64,000 bases of DNA from positions 481,001-545,000 of the forward strand of contig NZ_CP149933.1 of NCBI RefSeq assembly GCF_037949795.1. Reading direction: 5' to 3'. This DNA is from Thioclava sp. GXIMD2076 (GTDB taxonomy: Bacteria; Pseudomonadota; Alphaproteobacteria; Rhodobacterales; Rhodobacteraceae). Positions 37,105-44,851 of the stretch are shown piece after piece (position 1 is the first letter of the stretch; every line of letters begins with the position of its first letter). The notes beneath the pieces are model-generated. The model did not search any database. It was given only the letters and a program-made list of their open reading frames with translations, and was not told where the DNA came from. The translations under genes and the position numbers were made by a program.

Positions 37105-37130
37105 GGTTCGGACCAAAACTGGTCCGAACC
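37105..37130. terminator. Perfect convergent hairpin terminator
   Basis: GGTTCGGACCA (37105-37115) pairs exactly with TGGTCCGAACC (37120-37130) around an AAAC loop. It lies between the convergent livF and MarR genes. T runs are poor on both sides, but the 11-bp stem and position support a bidirectional terminator. Confidence 0.7.
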
Positions 37131-37144
37131 CCCATCGCCGCATC

Positions 37145-37777
37145 TCAGGCGTCTTTGCTCGGCTCGGGCTGGATGTGGTCCGGGTTACTGCGCAAATAAT
37201 CTTGCAGCTTCAGCGCTCGCTCAGCCCCCTCGATGAGGCTCTCCATCATATTAACCATAAAGCTCAGATCGCCCCGGCGAAGCGTCCCGAATTCCACATC
37301 GTTCACCTTTTGCTGGATTGGTGCCAACGTGCACAGCAGTCCATATGCAGTCTCGGTGATCGTCAGCTGGATTTTTCGGCGATCCTCAGGATCGACGGTT
37401 TTCTCGACCAAGCCCATTTTTTCTAGGCGCTTTGTCACAGTAGTGACAAACGCACTTGAGAGATGGAGATGCTCGGCCAACTGACTGACAATAACGAAGC
37501 CATCGTCGGCGGTCATGTGGCTGATCGCAACGAGAACGCTATATTCCACCCCCCCCAGTCCAATATTCGCCCCGAAATTTGCGCGCACCTTCTCGTGGCG
37601 AGACAAAAACCCGAAAAAAGCATGGATAAGTTTGCGGAACTCTGCATCTGATCCGTTTATTAGCAGCTCAGGCCGCGACACTGTCAGAGGACGGTCTGTC
37701 CGATCATATAAATCTACAGCCACGGGCGTAAAATTATGCCCTGCAATAGGTTTGACTGTAGGCTTTTCTGAAGGCAT
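37145..37777 (-). CDS. MarR-family transcriptional regulator
   Basis: The 210-residue protein has a MarR winged helix at about residues 65-160: VSQLAEHLHLSSAFVTTVTKRLEKMGLVEKTVDPEDRRKIQLTITETA, including the wing DPEDRRK. The N-terminal extension of about 45 residues is longer than in basic MarR proteins. MarR repressors commonly respond to phenolic or aromatic acids, which fits a locus with an HpaBC-type oxygenase. It probably regulates the Liv importer and the divergent oxygenase operon, although its binding site cannot be read here. Confidence 0.87.
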   Translation of the reverse strand: MPSEKPTVKPIAGHNFTPVAVDLYDRTDRPLTVSRPELLINGSDAEFRKLIHAFFGFLSRHEKVRANFGANIGLGGVEYSVLVAISHMTADDGFVIVSQLAEHLHLSSAFVTTVTKRLEKMGLVEKTVDPEDRRKIQLTITETAYGLLCTLAPIQQKVNDVEFGTLRRGDLSFMVNMMESLIEGAERALKLQDYLRSNPDHIQPEPSKDA

Positions 37778-38008
37778 CTAACGCGATCTTTCCAAATTGA
37801 AGCACCAGCATAACAGAGACTTGCAGGTACGAACACCTTCTGCGGGCAGGTTGGCACCGCGATTGATGCTAGCGGTGATAAATAATTTGCGAGTTTGGCG
37901 CTATGGGAATTAGGAAAGGTGTACAGTCCCATCAGTTGGTGGATCGGGTTCAAAATGAAGCTGTCTGTCACTGCAGCCCAGATCTTGCAGTTTTATTCTT
38001 CGGGTATT

Positions 38009-38325
38009 GCTCTGCCCCCTGAAAACCGGATTGTTTAAATCTGGAGGCTTTGGCTATTCTGTTCTGGCCGGGAGAGGAGCGGAAACGCTTGAAAGCCTCG
38101 AAGTTCACGGAGGCGCAGAAGGCGGCCATCCTGAAGAAGGACAGGCAAAGCACCCCGGTTTCTGAGATCTTCCGAAAGGCGGGAGGCAGCCAAGCGTCCT
38201 ATTTCAACTAGAAGAAATTACCGCGACCCGTTTCCGAACAAGATGTGTCAACTGAAGGCGCTGGAGAAAAAGAACATACGGCTCGATAAGCTTGTGGAGG
38301 ACCTGACGCTCCGCCCTGAGATATG
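38009..38325 (+). pseudogene. IS3-family element remnant (OrfA fragment with nonsense codon)
   Basis: A left-end-like CCCCCTGAAAACCGG precedes an OrfA frame from a TTG at 38089: MKASKFTEAQKAAILKKD, then STPVSEIFRKAGGSQASYFN and a TAG at 38209 where a tryptophan codon (YFNWKK) is normal. Downstream, in another frame, QLKALEKKNIRLDKLVEDL continues the leucine-zipper part of IS3/IS407-group OrfA. OrfB is absent. The copy is cut off at about 38326, where another IS3-family end begins. Confidence 0.75.
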
Positions 38326-38422
38326 AGCTGCCCCCCGAAAATCGGACAGTTTCCCGAGAAGCGGTCTTGGACATTCGGGCCAGAGCTTAAGCTGGGTCGC
38401 CGAATGAAAAAGGCGATCTACC

Positions 38423-38911
38423 ATGGCAAAGAGAAAGAACCACTCAGCTGATTTGAAGGCGAAGGTCGCATTGGAAGCGATCCGCGAGGAGATGACGCTG
38501 GCGGAATTGCCGAAGAAATACGGCGTTCATCCGAACATGATCAGCGGGTGGAAATGTCCGGCGGTTACCAACATGGCGCAGGCTTTCGAGCCCGATCAAA
38601 CCGATAGGGCTCGCGCCTCCGAGGCCGAGATTGAGAAACTGCATTCGAGGATCGGACAGTTGGTCGTGGAGTGGTTTTTTCCATCGAGCGCCTCGCACCA
38701 GTTGCTCGGGGCGCAAGCTAAAAATGGAGAGCGCGGATCATCAGTTGAGGCCGCGACGGCAATCCGCACTGCTGCAGCGGGGCTGTATTACCGTCCTGTT
38801 GGAGAAAGTGCCGAGAGCCTGAGATTTATGGACCTCATCGACAAGCAGTTCTTGGAAGCGCCGTGGTATGGTTTGCGGCAGATGGCGGATACATCCAGCA
38901 TCAGGGGCTAA
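38423..38911 (+). pseudogene. IS3-family transposase, 5' part (OrfA and OrfB start)
   Basis: The frame encodes an OrfA-type helix-turn-helix: MAKRKNHSADLKAKVALEAI, then MTLAELPKKYGVHPNMISGWK. It runs directly into OrfB-like sequence ending with FLEAPWYGLRQM. There is no normal OrfA stop, and the reading continues in frame, suggesting small deletions between OrfA and OrfB. After residue 158 it leaves the OrfB frame, which resumes in the 38863-39384 frame. Confidence 0.75.
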
Positions 38912-39384
38912 AATGCGGCTGCCACAGGGTACACCGTCTAAGGCGCAAGATGCGGCTGGTTCCGATTTATCAGACGCCCAACACCAGCAAGAAACGTCCC
39001 CAGCATAAGGTCACGCCCTATCTACTGAAAGGACTGGCGGTAACTCGACCCAGCCAGGTCTGGTGTGTCGACATCAGCTACATCCCGATGCATCGGGGCT
39101 TTCTGTATCTCGTCACCATCATGGACTGGTTCAATCGCAAAGGTTTGGCTTTGCGGCTTTCTAAGAGCATGGAGGCAGACTTCTATGTTGAGACTTTGAA
39201 AGCGGCTTTGACCAAATATGGCCCGCCTGAGATCATGAATAGCGATCGGGGCAGCCAGTTCACCGGCTGTGAATGGGCCGACACGCTGACCGAGGCCGGG
39301 GTGAAAATCTCTATGAATTGTCGGGGCCGCTGGATCGACAACCGGATGATCAAACGGCTTTGGCGCTCTGTGAAATACAAATGA
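38863..39384 (+). pseudogene. IS3-family OrfB integrase-core fragment lacking the catalytic Glu
   Basis: The fragment has the rve core: RPSQVWCVDISYIPMHRGF (first Asp), GPPEIMNSDRGSQFT (second Asp) and RWIDNRMIKRLWRSVKYK. In active IS3 transposases the last motif reads DN-hydrophobic-IERLWR with the catalytic Glu; here it is Lys. Together with the upstream frame break and lost C terminus, this copy cannot transpose by itself. Confidence 0.78.
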
Positions 39385-39391
39385 GTCCATC

Positions 39392-40228
39392 TTAGGCTCC
39401 AGACTCATTCCCTTTCACAGCCAGAACAGAACGGTAGCGGCGAGCATCATCGCTGAGAGGAAGGTTTCCGGGCAGCGGTCTTATCGCGTGACGACGCGCC
39501 GCCAGTCTTTGAGGCTGTCGAACATGATTTCGATACGGTTGCGCCGTTTGTAGCGCCTTTTGTCATATTTCACCGCCACCCTGCGGGACTTCCGACCTGG
39601 GATTCACACTTTCATTCCCTTGTCTTTCAACGCTTCTCTGAGCCGATCTGCATCACATCCCCGATCGCCCAGCATCCATTTCACCTGTGGCAGGCTGTCG
39701 AGCAACGCCTGCGCACCGGTGAAGTCGCTGAGCTGACCTGCTGTTATGAACAGTCGGATCGGGCGGCCATTCATGTCGGTGACGGCGTGGAGCTTCGTGT
39801 TCATCCCGACCTTCGTGCGGCCGATCAGGCGTCGACGCCCCCCTTTTTGACCCGCAGCCTGGATGCCGTGCAATGCGCTTTCAGATATGTCGCATCGATC
39901 ATCACGGTTCGAGTGTCGGAATTTTCGGAGGTCAGGCCTTCCATGATCCGAGCGAAGACACCCATTCGGCTCCAACGATTGTAGAGCGTTTTGGGCGGAC
40001 CAAATTCCTTGGGGCGCGTCACGCCACCTCAACCCATTGCGATTAATGAAGACAACTCGCTCAACACACGCAGATCATCGACGCGAGGCCGCCCACGGCT
40101 TTTCGGAAAATAGGGGCCAATGCGCTTCATCTGCGCCTCGGTCAGCCAGAACAAGTTATTCATCACCTCAAACTCCAGATCGTTCAGATCCAGATTCGAC
40201 TTCAAAAGTTAATAGGTCCTGAGCCTAG
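39392..40228 (-). mobile_element. Decayed IS5-family (IS427-type) insertion sequence with readable inverted repeats
   Basis: The end at 39392-39409 (TTAGGCTCCAGACTCATT) matches the reverse complement of 40211-40228 (CTAGGCTCAGGACCTATT) at most positions. This defines an element of about 835 bases. Its outer four bases are TTAG and CTAG, the YTAR-type target used by this group. The right end coincides with the stop codon of the IclR gene at 40225-40227. The transposase inside is broken in several places. Confidence 0.8.
39440..40163 (-). pseudogene. IS5-family transposase broken by frameshifts and a nonsense codon
   Basis: Pieces appear in order on the minus strand. From an ATG at 40163: MNNLFWLTEAQMKRIGPYFP, then RPRVDDLRVLSEL. 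Next RWRDAP, then in another frame KEFGPPKTLYNRWSRMGVFARIMEGL and VMIDATYLKAH. Back in the earlier frame come RRLIGRTKVGMNTKLHAV and LGDRGCDADRLREAL. At 39604 a TGA replaces a conserved residue before PGRKSRR. The last piece is RNRIEIMFDSLKDWRRVVTR. The DDE residues are recognisable but never in one frame. Confidence 0.78.
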
Positions 40229-40953
40229 AACCGTGCCCTGATCGCGTCTGCCGCCTGCCTTAGGGCATCGCGGATCATATCCTCGCGTCCGTCCAGCCGC
40301 GCGAGTGGAAGGACGACCGACAGCGCGTAGCGTTCGCTCACGGGGAGATCAAGCGTAAGTGCGAACGCACAGACACCAGCGAGATATCGCTGCGCCTCAA
40401 AAGCGATCCCGTCGCGACGGATCACGTCAAGCTCCTTGCAAAGTGCCAGGTAATCGCCGGCCTGTGTAATCTCCAGCCCGAGCCGCGCTCGGAGATCGGC
40501 CTCCGGTAGCGCAGCTAGAAACGCATGACCCTGCGCAGTAACGGTCAGCGGCAGGACCTCGCCGACCGGCGAGACTACCCTTAACGGCTGGCGCGAGGCG
40601 ACCTGATCTACCAGCAGCGCCTGATCCGCCCGCAAAACCGAAAGATTGACTGTTTCTCCACAGCATTCGGCAAGCCTTTCCAATTCGGGGCGCGAAAGGC
40701 TCTGGACATCATGCTGGTTGGCTGCGGCAAGGCGCGGGAGCGCAGGGCCCAGACAGACCCGTCCGTTAGCAAGGAGCAGCAGGTGTTCTTGAACCAAATC
40801 GGTGATAAGACGATGTACGGTAGAGCGCGGCAGAGCTGCCTCGCGCGCAAGTTCCGAGATGCTCATCCCGCGCGGGGCCCTCTCGAGCACGCGAAAGATC
40901 GTCGCGGCCCGTGCGATTACGCCAATCGCCTTGCTCTCACTGGCCTGGGTCAT
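40225..40953 (-). CDS. IclR-family transcriptional regulator
   Basis: The 242-residue protein has an N-terminal IclR winged helix (about residues 10-65: MSISELAREAALPRSTVHRLITDLVQEHLL) and the C-terminal effector domain with LSVLRADQALLVDQVASRQPLRVVSPVGEVLPLTVTAQGHAFLAALPE. It is complete in length. Its TAG stop lies exactly at the CTAG edge of the IS5-type insertion. IclR regulators often control aromatic-acid catabolism. The amidohydrolase lies just upstream on the same strand, with a 68-base gap, and may be its target. Confidence 0.87.
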   Translation of the reverse strand: MTQASESKAIGVIARAATIFRVLERAPRGMSISELAREAALPRSTVHRLITDLVQEHLLLLANGRVCLGPALPRLAAANQHDVQSLSRPELERLAECCGETVNLSVLRADQALLVDQVASRQPLRVVSPVGEVLPLTVTAQGHAFLAALPEADLRARLGLEITQAGDYLALCKELDVIRRDGIAFEAQRYLAGVCAFALTLDLPVSERYALSVVLPLARLDGREDMIRDALRQAADAIRARF

Positions 40954-40967
40954 TTCCAGCCCTCCTT

Positions 40968-40993
40968 CTTGTCGTGAGAGTTATCACGGCAAG
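40968..40993. promoter_or_regulatory. Inverted repeat directly upstream of the IclR gene
   Basis: CTTGTCGTGA (40968-40977) and TCACGGCAAG (40984-40993) pair with one mismatch around a 6-base loop, and flanking TTC/GAA adds to the stem. It sits between the amidohydrolase stop and the IclR ribosome site. It could be an autoregulatory operator or a weak terminator without a T run. Confidence 0.45.
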
Positions 40994-41021
40994 AAGAAAG
41001 GGCCAATCAATCCCATTGGGC

Positions 41022-42104
41022 TTAAAGCGAGATATTCATCAGCTTGGCCGCATTGCCCTGCGAAACAGCGAAGCGCTCGTCCTCGCTGATCTCGGCATTA
41101 TCGATCCACTTGGCCGCGATTTCGGGTTTCTCGAAGGGATAGTCTACCGAGAACAACACGCGATCTCCGCCGATATTATCAAGCGCACAGCGCAGCGCCA
41201 CGTCGTCGCACACGCCAGACGTCGTCAGCCAAAGGTTATTGCGTAGATACTCGGAGGGCTTCTTTTCAATCTCGAAAGCTGTGTTGGAGATCGGGTAGCG
41301 GCTATCTAGACGCCACGGTTGCATGGGAAGCGTCTCACCCATATGCCCAAGAATAACCCGCGCATCGGGAAAGCGGTCAAAGACACCGCTGAAGACCAGT
41401 CGAAGCGCATGGGTACAGGTCTCGGCCGCCCAACTCCAGGTCGGCCCCCAAAGCTCGGGATGCCCGGCATAGGCAGCCGACTTGCCTGCGGGATTTCCTG
41501 GATGGATATAAATTGGCGCCTTCAGCGCCGCGGCGCGCTCCCAGAACACATCGAAACGGCGATGGTCGAGATATTCGCCATTGGTTTCTCCATTGATCAG
41601 CGCGCCCTGAAAGCCGAGATCTGTCATACAACGTTCCAGTTCATCCGCCGCACCTGCCGGATCCTGCAATGCCAGATGGGCAAAACCGCCATAACGTTTT
41701 GGCTGTTTCTGGACCTGCGCGGCCAGCCGATCGTTTGCCGATTTCGCAAGTTTTGCTGCTTTGGCGTGATCGGGTTCGATCTGCACCCCTGGCCCCGAGA
41801 TAGACAACACCGAGTAAGCAATGCCGTTCCGATCCATTGCCTCAAGGCGCCTGTCGCCAAAATCCTCTAGAATAGGGACCACCTTATCGAACAGGTCAGA
41901 ACGAATATTCTGTTTTGTTTCAGCTAGATATTCCACAAAATCAGGGAAGATAATATGTTCTTCGAGCGCGATCTTCGGCACAGCTTTTTTGGTCGCCGCC
42001 TGGCCTTCAGTTTTTGCTGATTGCGCCTTGGCTGCAGCAGGTGCGAGGGCACTTAAGGCTCCCGCGGCAAGGACCGTACGGCGATCGAACTGATTGCGTA
42101 ACAT
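41022..42104 (-). CDS. Tat-exported amidohydrolase (ACMSD/gamma-resorcylate decarboxylase type)
   Basis: The 360-residue protein starts at the ATG at 42104 after a GGAG site. It opens with a twin-arginine signal, DRRTVLAAGALSALAPAAAKAQSA. The mature part is an amidohydrolase barrel of the ACMSD family: KIALEEHIIF (the EEH form in place of HxH, as in resorcylate decarboxylases), APIYIHPGNP (metal His), RVILGHMGETLP (His) and FSVDYPFEKP (Asp). Members decarboxylate aromatic acids such as 2,6-dihydroxybenzoate, usually in the cytoplasm, so a signal peptide is unusual. It may act on an aromatic acid in the periplasm. IS remnants flank the IclR-amidohydrolase pair on both sides. Confidence 0.85.
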   Translation of the reverse strand: MLRNQFDRRTVLAAGALSALAPAAAKAQSAKTEGQAATKKAVPKIALEEHIIFPDFVEYLAETKQNIRSDLFDKVVPILEDFGDRRLEAMDRNGIAYSVLSISGPGVQIEPDHAKAAKLAKSANDRLAAQVQKQPKRYGGFAHLALQDPAGAADELERCMTDLGFQGALINGETNGEYLDHRRFDVFWERAAALKAPIYIHPGNPAGKSAAYAGHPELWGPTWSWAAETCTHALRLVFSGVFDRFPDARVILGHMGETLPMQPWRLDSRYPISNTAFEIEKKPSEYLRNNLWLTTSGVCDDVALRCALDNIGGDRVLFSVDYPFEKPEIAAKWIDNAEISEDERFAVSQGNAAKLMNISL

Positions 42105-42346
42105 AAGAATCTCCACGTAATGACCGAATAATGGATATGATGTCCAATTAAAGGACACAGGAAAATTTGGCTATTAACCATTTATCACGTCGATGAGAGT
42201 TGATGAGAACGGCGGTCACAAACTCCATTGCGGTAGCGGTGGGATGGTTCTGGGGGCACGGAGTAGACGTTGTCCATTCAGACGAGCAGATCAGGCGACA
42301 TCACAATAGCGCGCACCACCGGAGAGTTGATCTACCTGCTGAAAAC

Positions 42347-43498
42347 CTGACCATGTAAAGCTGGAGTTTCCTGGCAGTCTTCTCTAGCTGGGCAAGGTGA
42401 AGAGGGAATGCCTGTCGCCGTGATATGCCGGAAGATCGGCATCAGTCAGTCGGTATATTTCAATCGGAAGAAAAAGTTCGGTGGTTTGCTGCCTGACGAA
42501 ATGCAGCGGCTGAAGTTGCTTGAAGACGAGAATGCGCGTCTCAAGATCCTTACAAGCCCGACGCTGGGCTGCGAGAGGGGACGCGGGGAAGGCCACCGGT
42601 TCGAGTATACCCGCGAACGGAAGTCATCCGGCGAAAGTTCGCAAGCACCGGAGCGGTCGCGTACACTCGTTCGCGGGATGTGCACAGATTGCGCGCTCTT
42701 GATCCGCAAGGCGTGCGGAGCCCCGCGTTTGGACTGATCAAGCGACAATCTCCGTTCCGCCGCACCGATCCGGCAGCGCCAAAGGCGCGCAGCAATGAGA
42801 GTTACGAAACGCGTGTCCGGTCGGGGTATCGGCGCTTGCATTTCCTCCTTGATCGCGAAGCTTGGCATCACAGGGTTAAAAGACCCTTCAATGTTTACAA
42901 GGCTATGGGCATGCAGTTGCGGAACAAGACACCGGATAGGCGGAGCTCCAGAAAAATCGCGCAAGCGCTCTAGGGCAGAAGTCGCGCAGTATTACGGTGG
43001 GCGCACACACTCGCGCGCCTACCGCGTTTTTGAGGCCCGCTTCAGCTACAGCGGCGACGATGTCATCCAGATATTGGTAAAGGTCTGCGCAAAAACGGGC
43101 CATCCGAAAACGATAAGAGTCGATAAGGGCCGTGACCTCTTTTGCCGAGGCCTCGATCTATGGGCCGATGCAATAACGTCGCGCCGCACTTCTTACGACC
43201 GGGAAAGCCAACGGATAACGGCTTCATCTTGCGTCGGGGCCAGTAAAGTCTCCCGGCCTGTTTGCTGATCCCGCCTCGCCTTCAACAACACATTCAGGCC
43301 CGAATGCCAGAACGCATATGGGGTCTTGAGCCTTGAAGACACCGGCGAAAAGCTGGAGGCTTGGCGTAGACGCTACAGCGAGGACAGACCACATCGCGCC
43401 ATCGGATACACAATCCCGAGCGCGCTATACTGTCTCGACGAACCCAGCCGCCCGCCATCATGATCAAAGGTCCGAAACTCCAGCTTCGGGTGGTCCAG
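42347..43498 (+). mobile_element. Decayed IS3-family element with matching terminal inverted repeats
   Basis: The left end from 42347 (CTGACCATGTAAAGCTGGAG) matches the reverse complement of the right end at 43474-43498; both share ACCA and AAGCTGGAGTTTC. Inside are scattered transposase pieces: OrfA (VICRKIGISQSVYFNRKKKFG, then QRLKLLEDENARLK, 42408-42560), OrfB pieces YRRLHFLLDREAW near 42830, and the OrfB C terminus (EAWRRRYSEDRPHRAIGYTI) up to about 43463. Stops and frameshifts separate all of them. No clear target duplication was seen. Confidence 0.75.
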
Positions 43499-43766
43499 AG
43501 TTGGTAGGCACAGCTGGGGTCAGGTCAGCCGCTTTTGCGTAGGTTTGGCAGGGACGTCGCATACAATCGCACCGAGCTAAGCACATACTATTTGGCTGTC
43601 TTCGAACAGGGGCCGCCCGTCTTTCGCGCAAAACGCGGCGTTCTGTCTATTCTATCAGCGCCCTAACGCCATATGTCTGCCATTACTCGCCGAAACCGAA
43701 GATAGACGCTTAACAAATAAGCGTCCGCTCTCCAGTCTCGGGCCATTCCCTGAACGAGTGAAGTAC

Positions 43767-44708
43767 ATGTCCCCGCTTTATGACACCACGCAGGTCGCGG
43801 CCGCCGAACAGCTCTCTTTCTGGGAGGACGTGGTTCATAAGATCTATGCGCCCTGTGTCGGGACTGCAGCTGACAGGCAAAGTTTTCAGGCGCAACTCCA
43901 TCTGGCCCAGTTCGGACCGATGGTGATCAGTGATGTCCGCTCCAGTCCAATCACCTATAACCGGCGCCCTGCAGATATTTCTCTCTCATCCAGAGATGAT
44001 TACCACGCGATCATCATGCTTGCCGGTCGGACCTTTCTCAGACAATCCGGCCGCGAGGTCTGGGCCAATACCGGCGACATCTATCTTTACAGCTCGGCCT
44101 ATCCCTATCAGCACCATACCGAGACGCCCTATCGGAGTATGGCCCTGCGGATCCCGCGCTCGCTCGCACTGGGGCGGCTGGAACGGGCCGATGACATGAA
44201 CGGGCGTATTCTCAAGGCCAATAGCCCCTATAACCGCATCGTCACAGCGCTCATCCACGAAGGGATCGCCTTGGCCGCACATGACGATGCCGAAGGACAA
44301 ATCCAGCGGTTCTCGAGTTCAGTGCTGGATCTGATCGCAGCGGCAATCAGTGCGGGCACCTGCGAAGGGCAGGATCTCAGTTCGCGCGGCCGCAAGCTGA
44401 TGTTGCGCGTTCAGCGCTATATGCGTGACAATCTCGAAGACCCAGAACTGGGGCTGGCCGATATTGCACAGGCACAGGGTATCTCTACCCGTACGCTCAC
44501 GCGCATGTTTGCAGATATGGGCACAACACCTATGGCATGGCTGCAATCGCAACGCCTTGCCGTGGCCTATGCGGCGCTGGCGGAAGGACGCGTCGACAAT
44601 GTCAGCGAAGCCGCGTTCACCTACGGCTTCAACGACAGTTCGTATTTCGGGCGGGCGTTCAAGAAGGTCTATGGCTTCCCGCCCAAGACGCTTCTCGATC
44701 AGCAATAG
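43767..44708 (+). CDS. AraC-family regulator, paralogue of the one at 58175
   Basis: The 313-residue regulator starts at the ATG at 43767; a GTG at 43758 is the alternative. The N-terminal AraC-ligand-binding-like domain has YAPCVG, SSPITYNRR, DDYHAIIMLAGRTFLRQSGRE and GDIYLYSSAYPYQHH. The C-terminal DNA-binding domain has LGLADIAQAQGISTRTLTRMFADMGTTPMAWLQSQRL and VDNVSEAAFTYGFNDSSYFGRAFKKVYGFPPKTLL. The gene at 58175 has the same blocks almost word for word. It stands directly upstream of the GH3-importer operon and is probably its activator. Confidence 0.88.
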   Translation: MSPLYDTTQVAAAEQLSFWEDVVHKIYAPCVGTAADRQSFQAQLHLAQFGPMVISDVRSSPITYNRRPADISLSSRDDYHAIIMLAGRTFLRQSGREVWANTGDIYLYSSAYPYQHHTETPYRSMALRIPRSLALGRLERADDMNGRILKANSPYNRIVTALIHEGIALAAHDDAEGQIQRFSSSVLDLIAAAISAGTCEGQDLSSRGRKLMLRVQRYMRDNLEDPELGLADIAQAQGISTRTLTRMFADMGTTPMAWLQSQRLAVAYAALAEGRVDNVSEAAFTYGFNDSSYFGRAFKKVYGFPPKTLLDQQ

Positions 44709-44800
44709 ACAGCACCGGACCTTTGTCCCTCTCGTCCTATGCTCTGGCCATCTGGTCCGAGACCCCGTGACAAGGTTCCTCCTAGGCTCGTGATCATGAC

Positions 44801-44817
44801 GCCTGTGTCCGACAGGC
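44801..44817. promoter_or_regulatory. Short inverted repeat upstream of the GH3 operon
   Basis: GCCTGT (44801-44806) and ACAGGC (44812-44817) flank a 5-base centre, 35 bases before the GH3 start. It may be part of the AraC-type activator site or a short hairpin. Confidence 0.3.
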
Positions 44818-44851
44818 GACGCCTTCACAAACCACGAGAACCGATAGCCCC

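Larger units (their letters stand above)
38326..39391 (+). mobile_element. Decayed IS3-family insertion sequence, truncated by an IS5-type element
   Basis: The left end (TGCCCCCCGAAAATCGG, near 38330) is followed by a transposase in two frames: 38423-38911 (OrfA plus the start of OrfB) and 38863-39384 (OrfB core). Normal IS3 elements have OrfA and OrfB joined by a programmed frameshift; here the break lies within OrfB, near WYGLRQMA, so it is damage. OrfB ends at a TGA at 39382, immediately before the IS5-type insertion, so the right end is missing. Confidence 0.8.
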
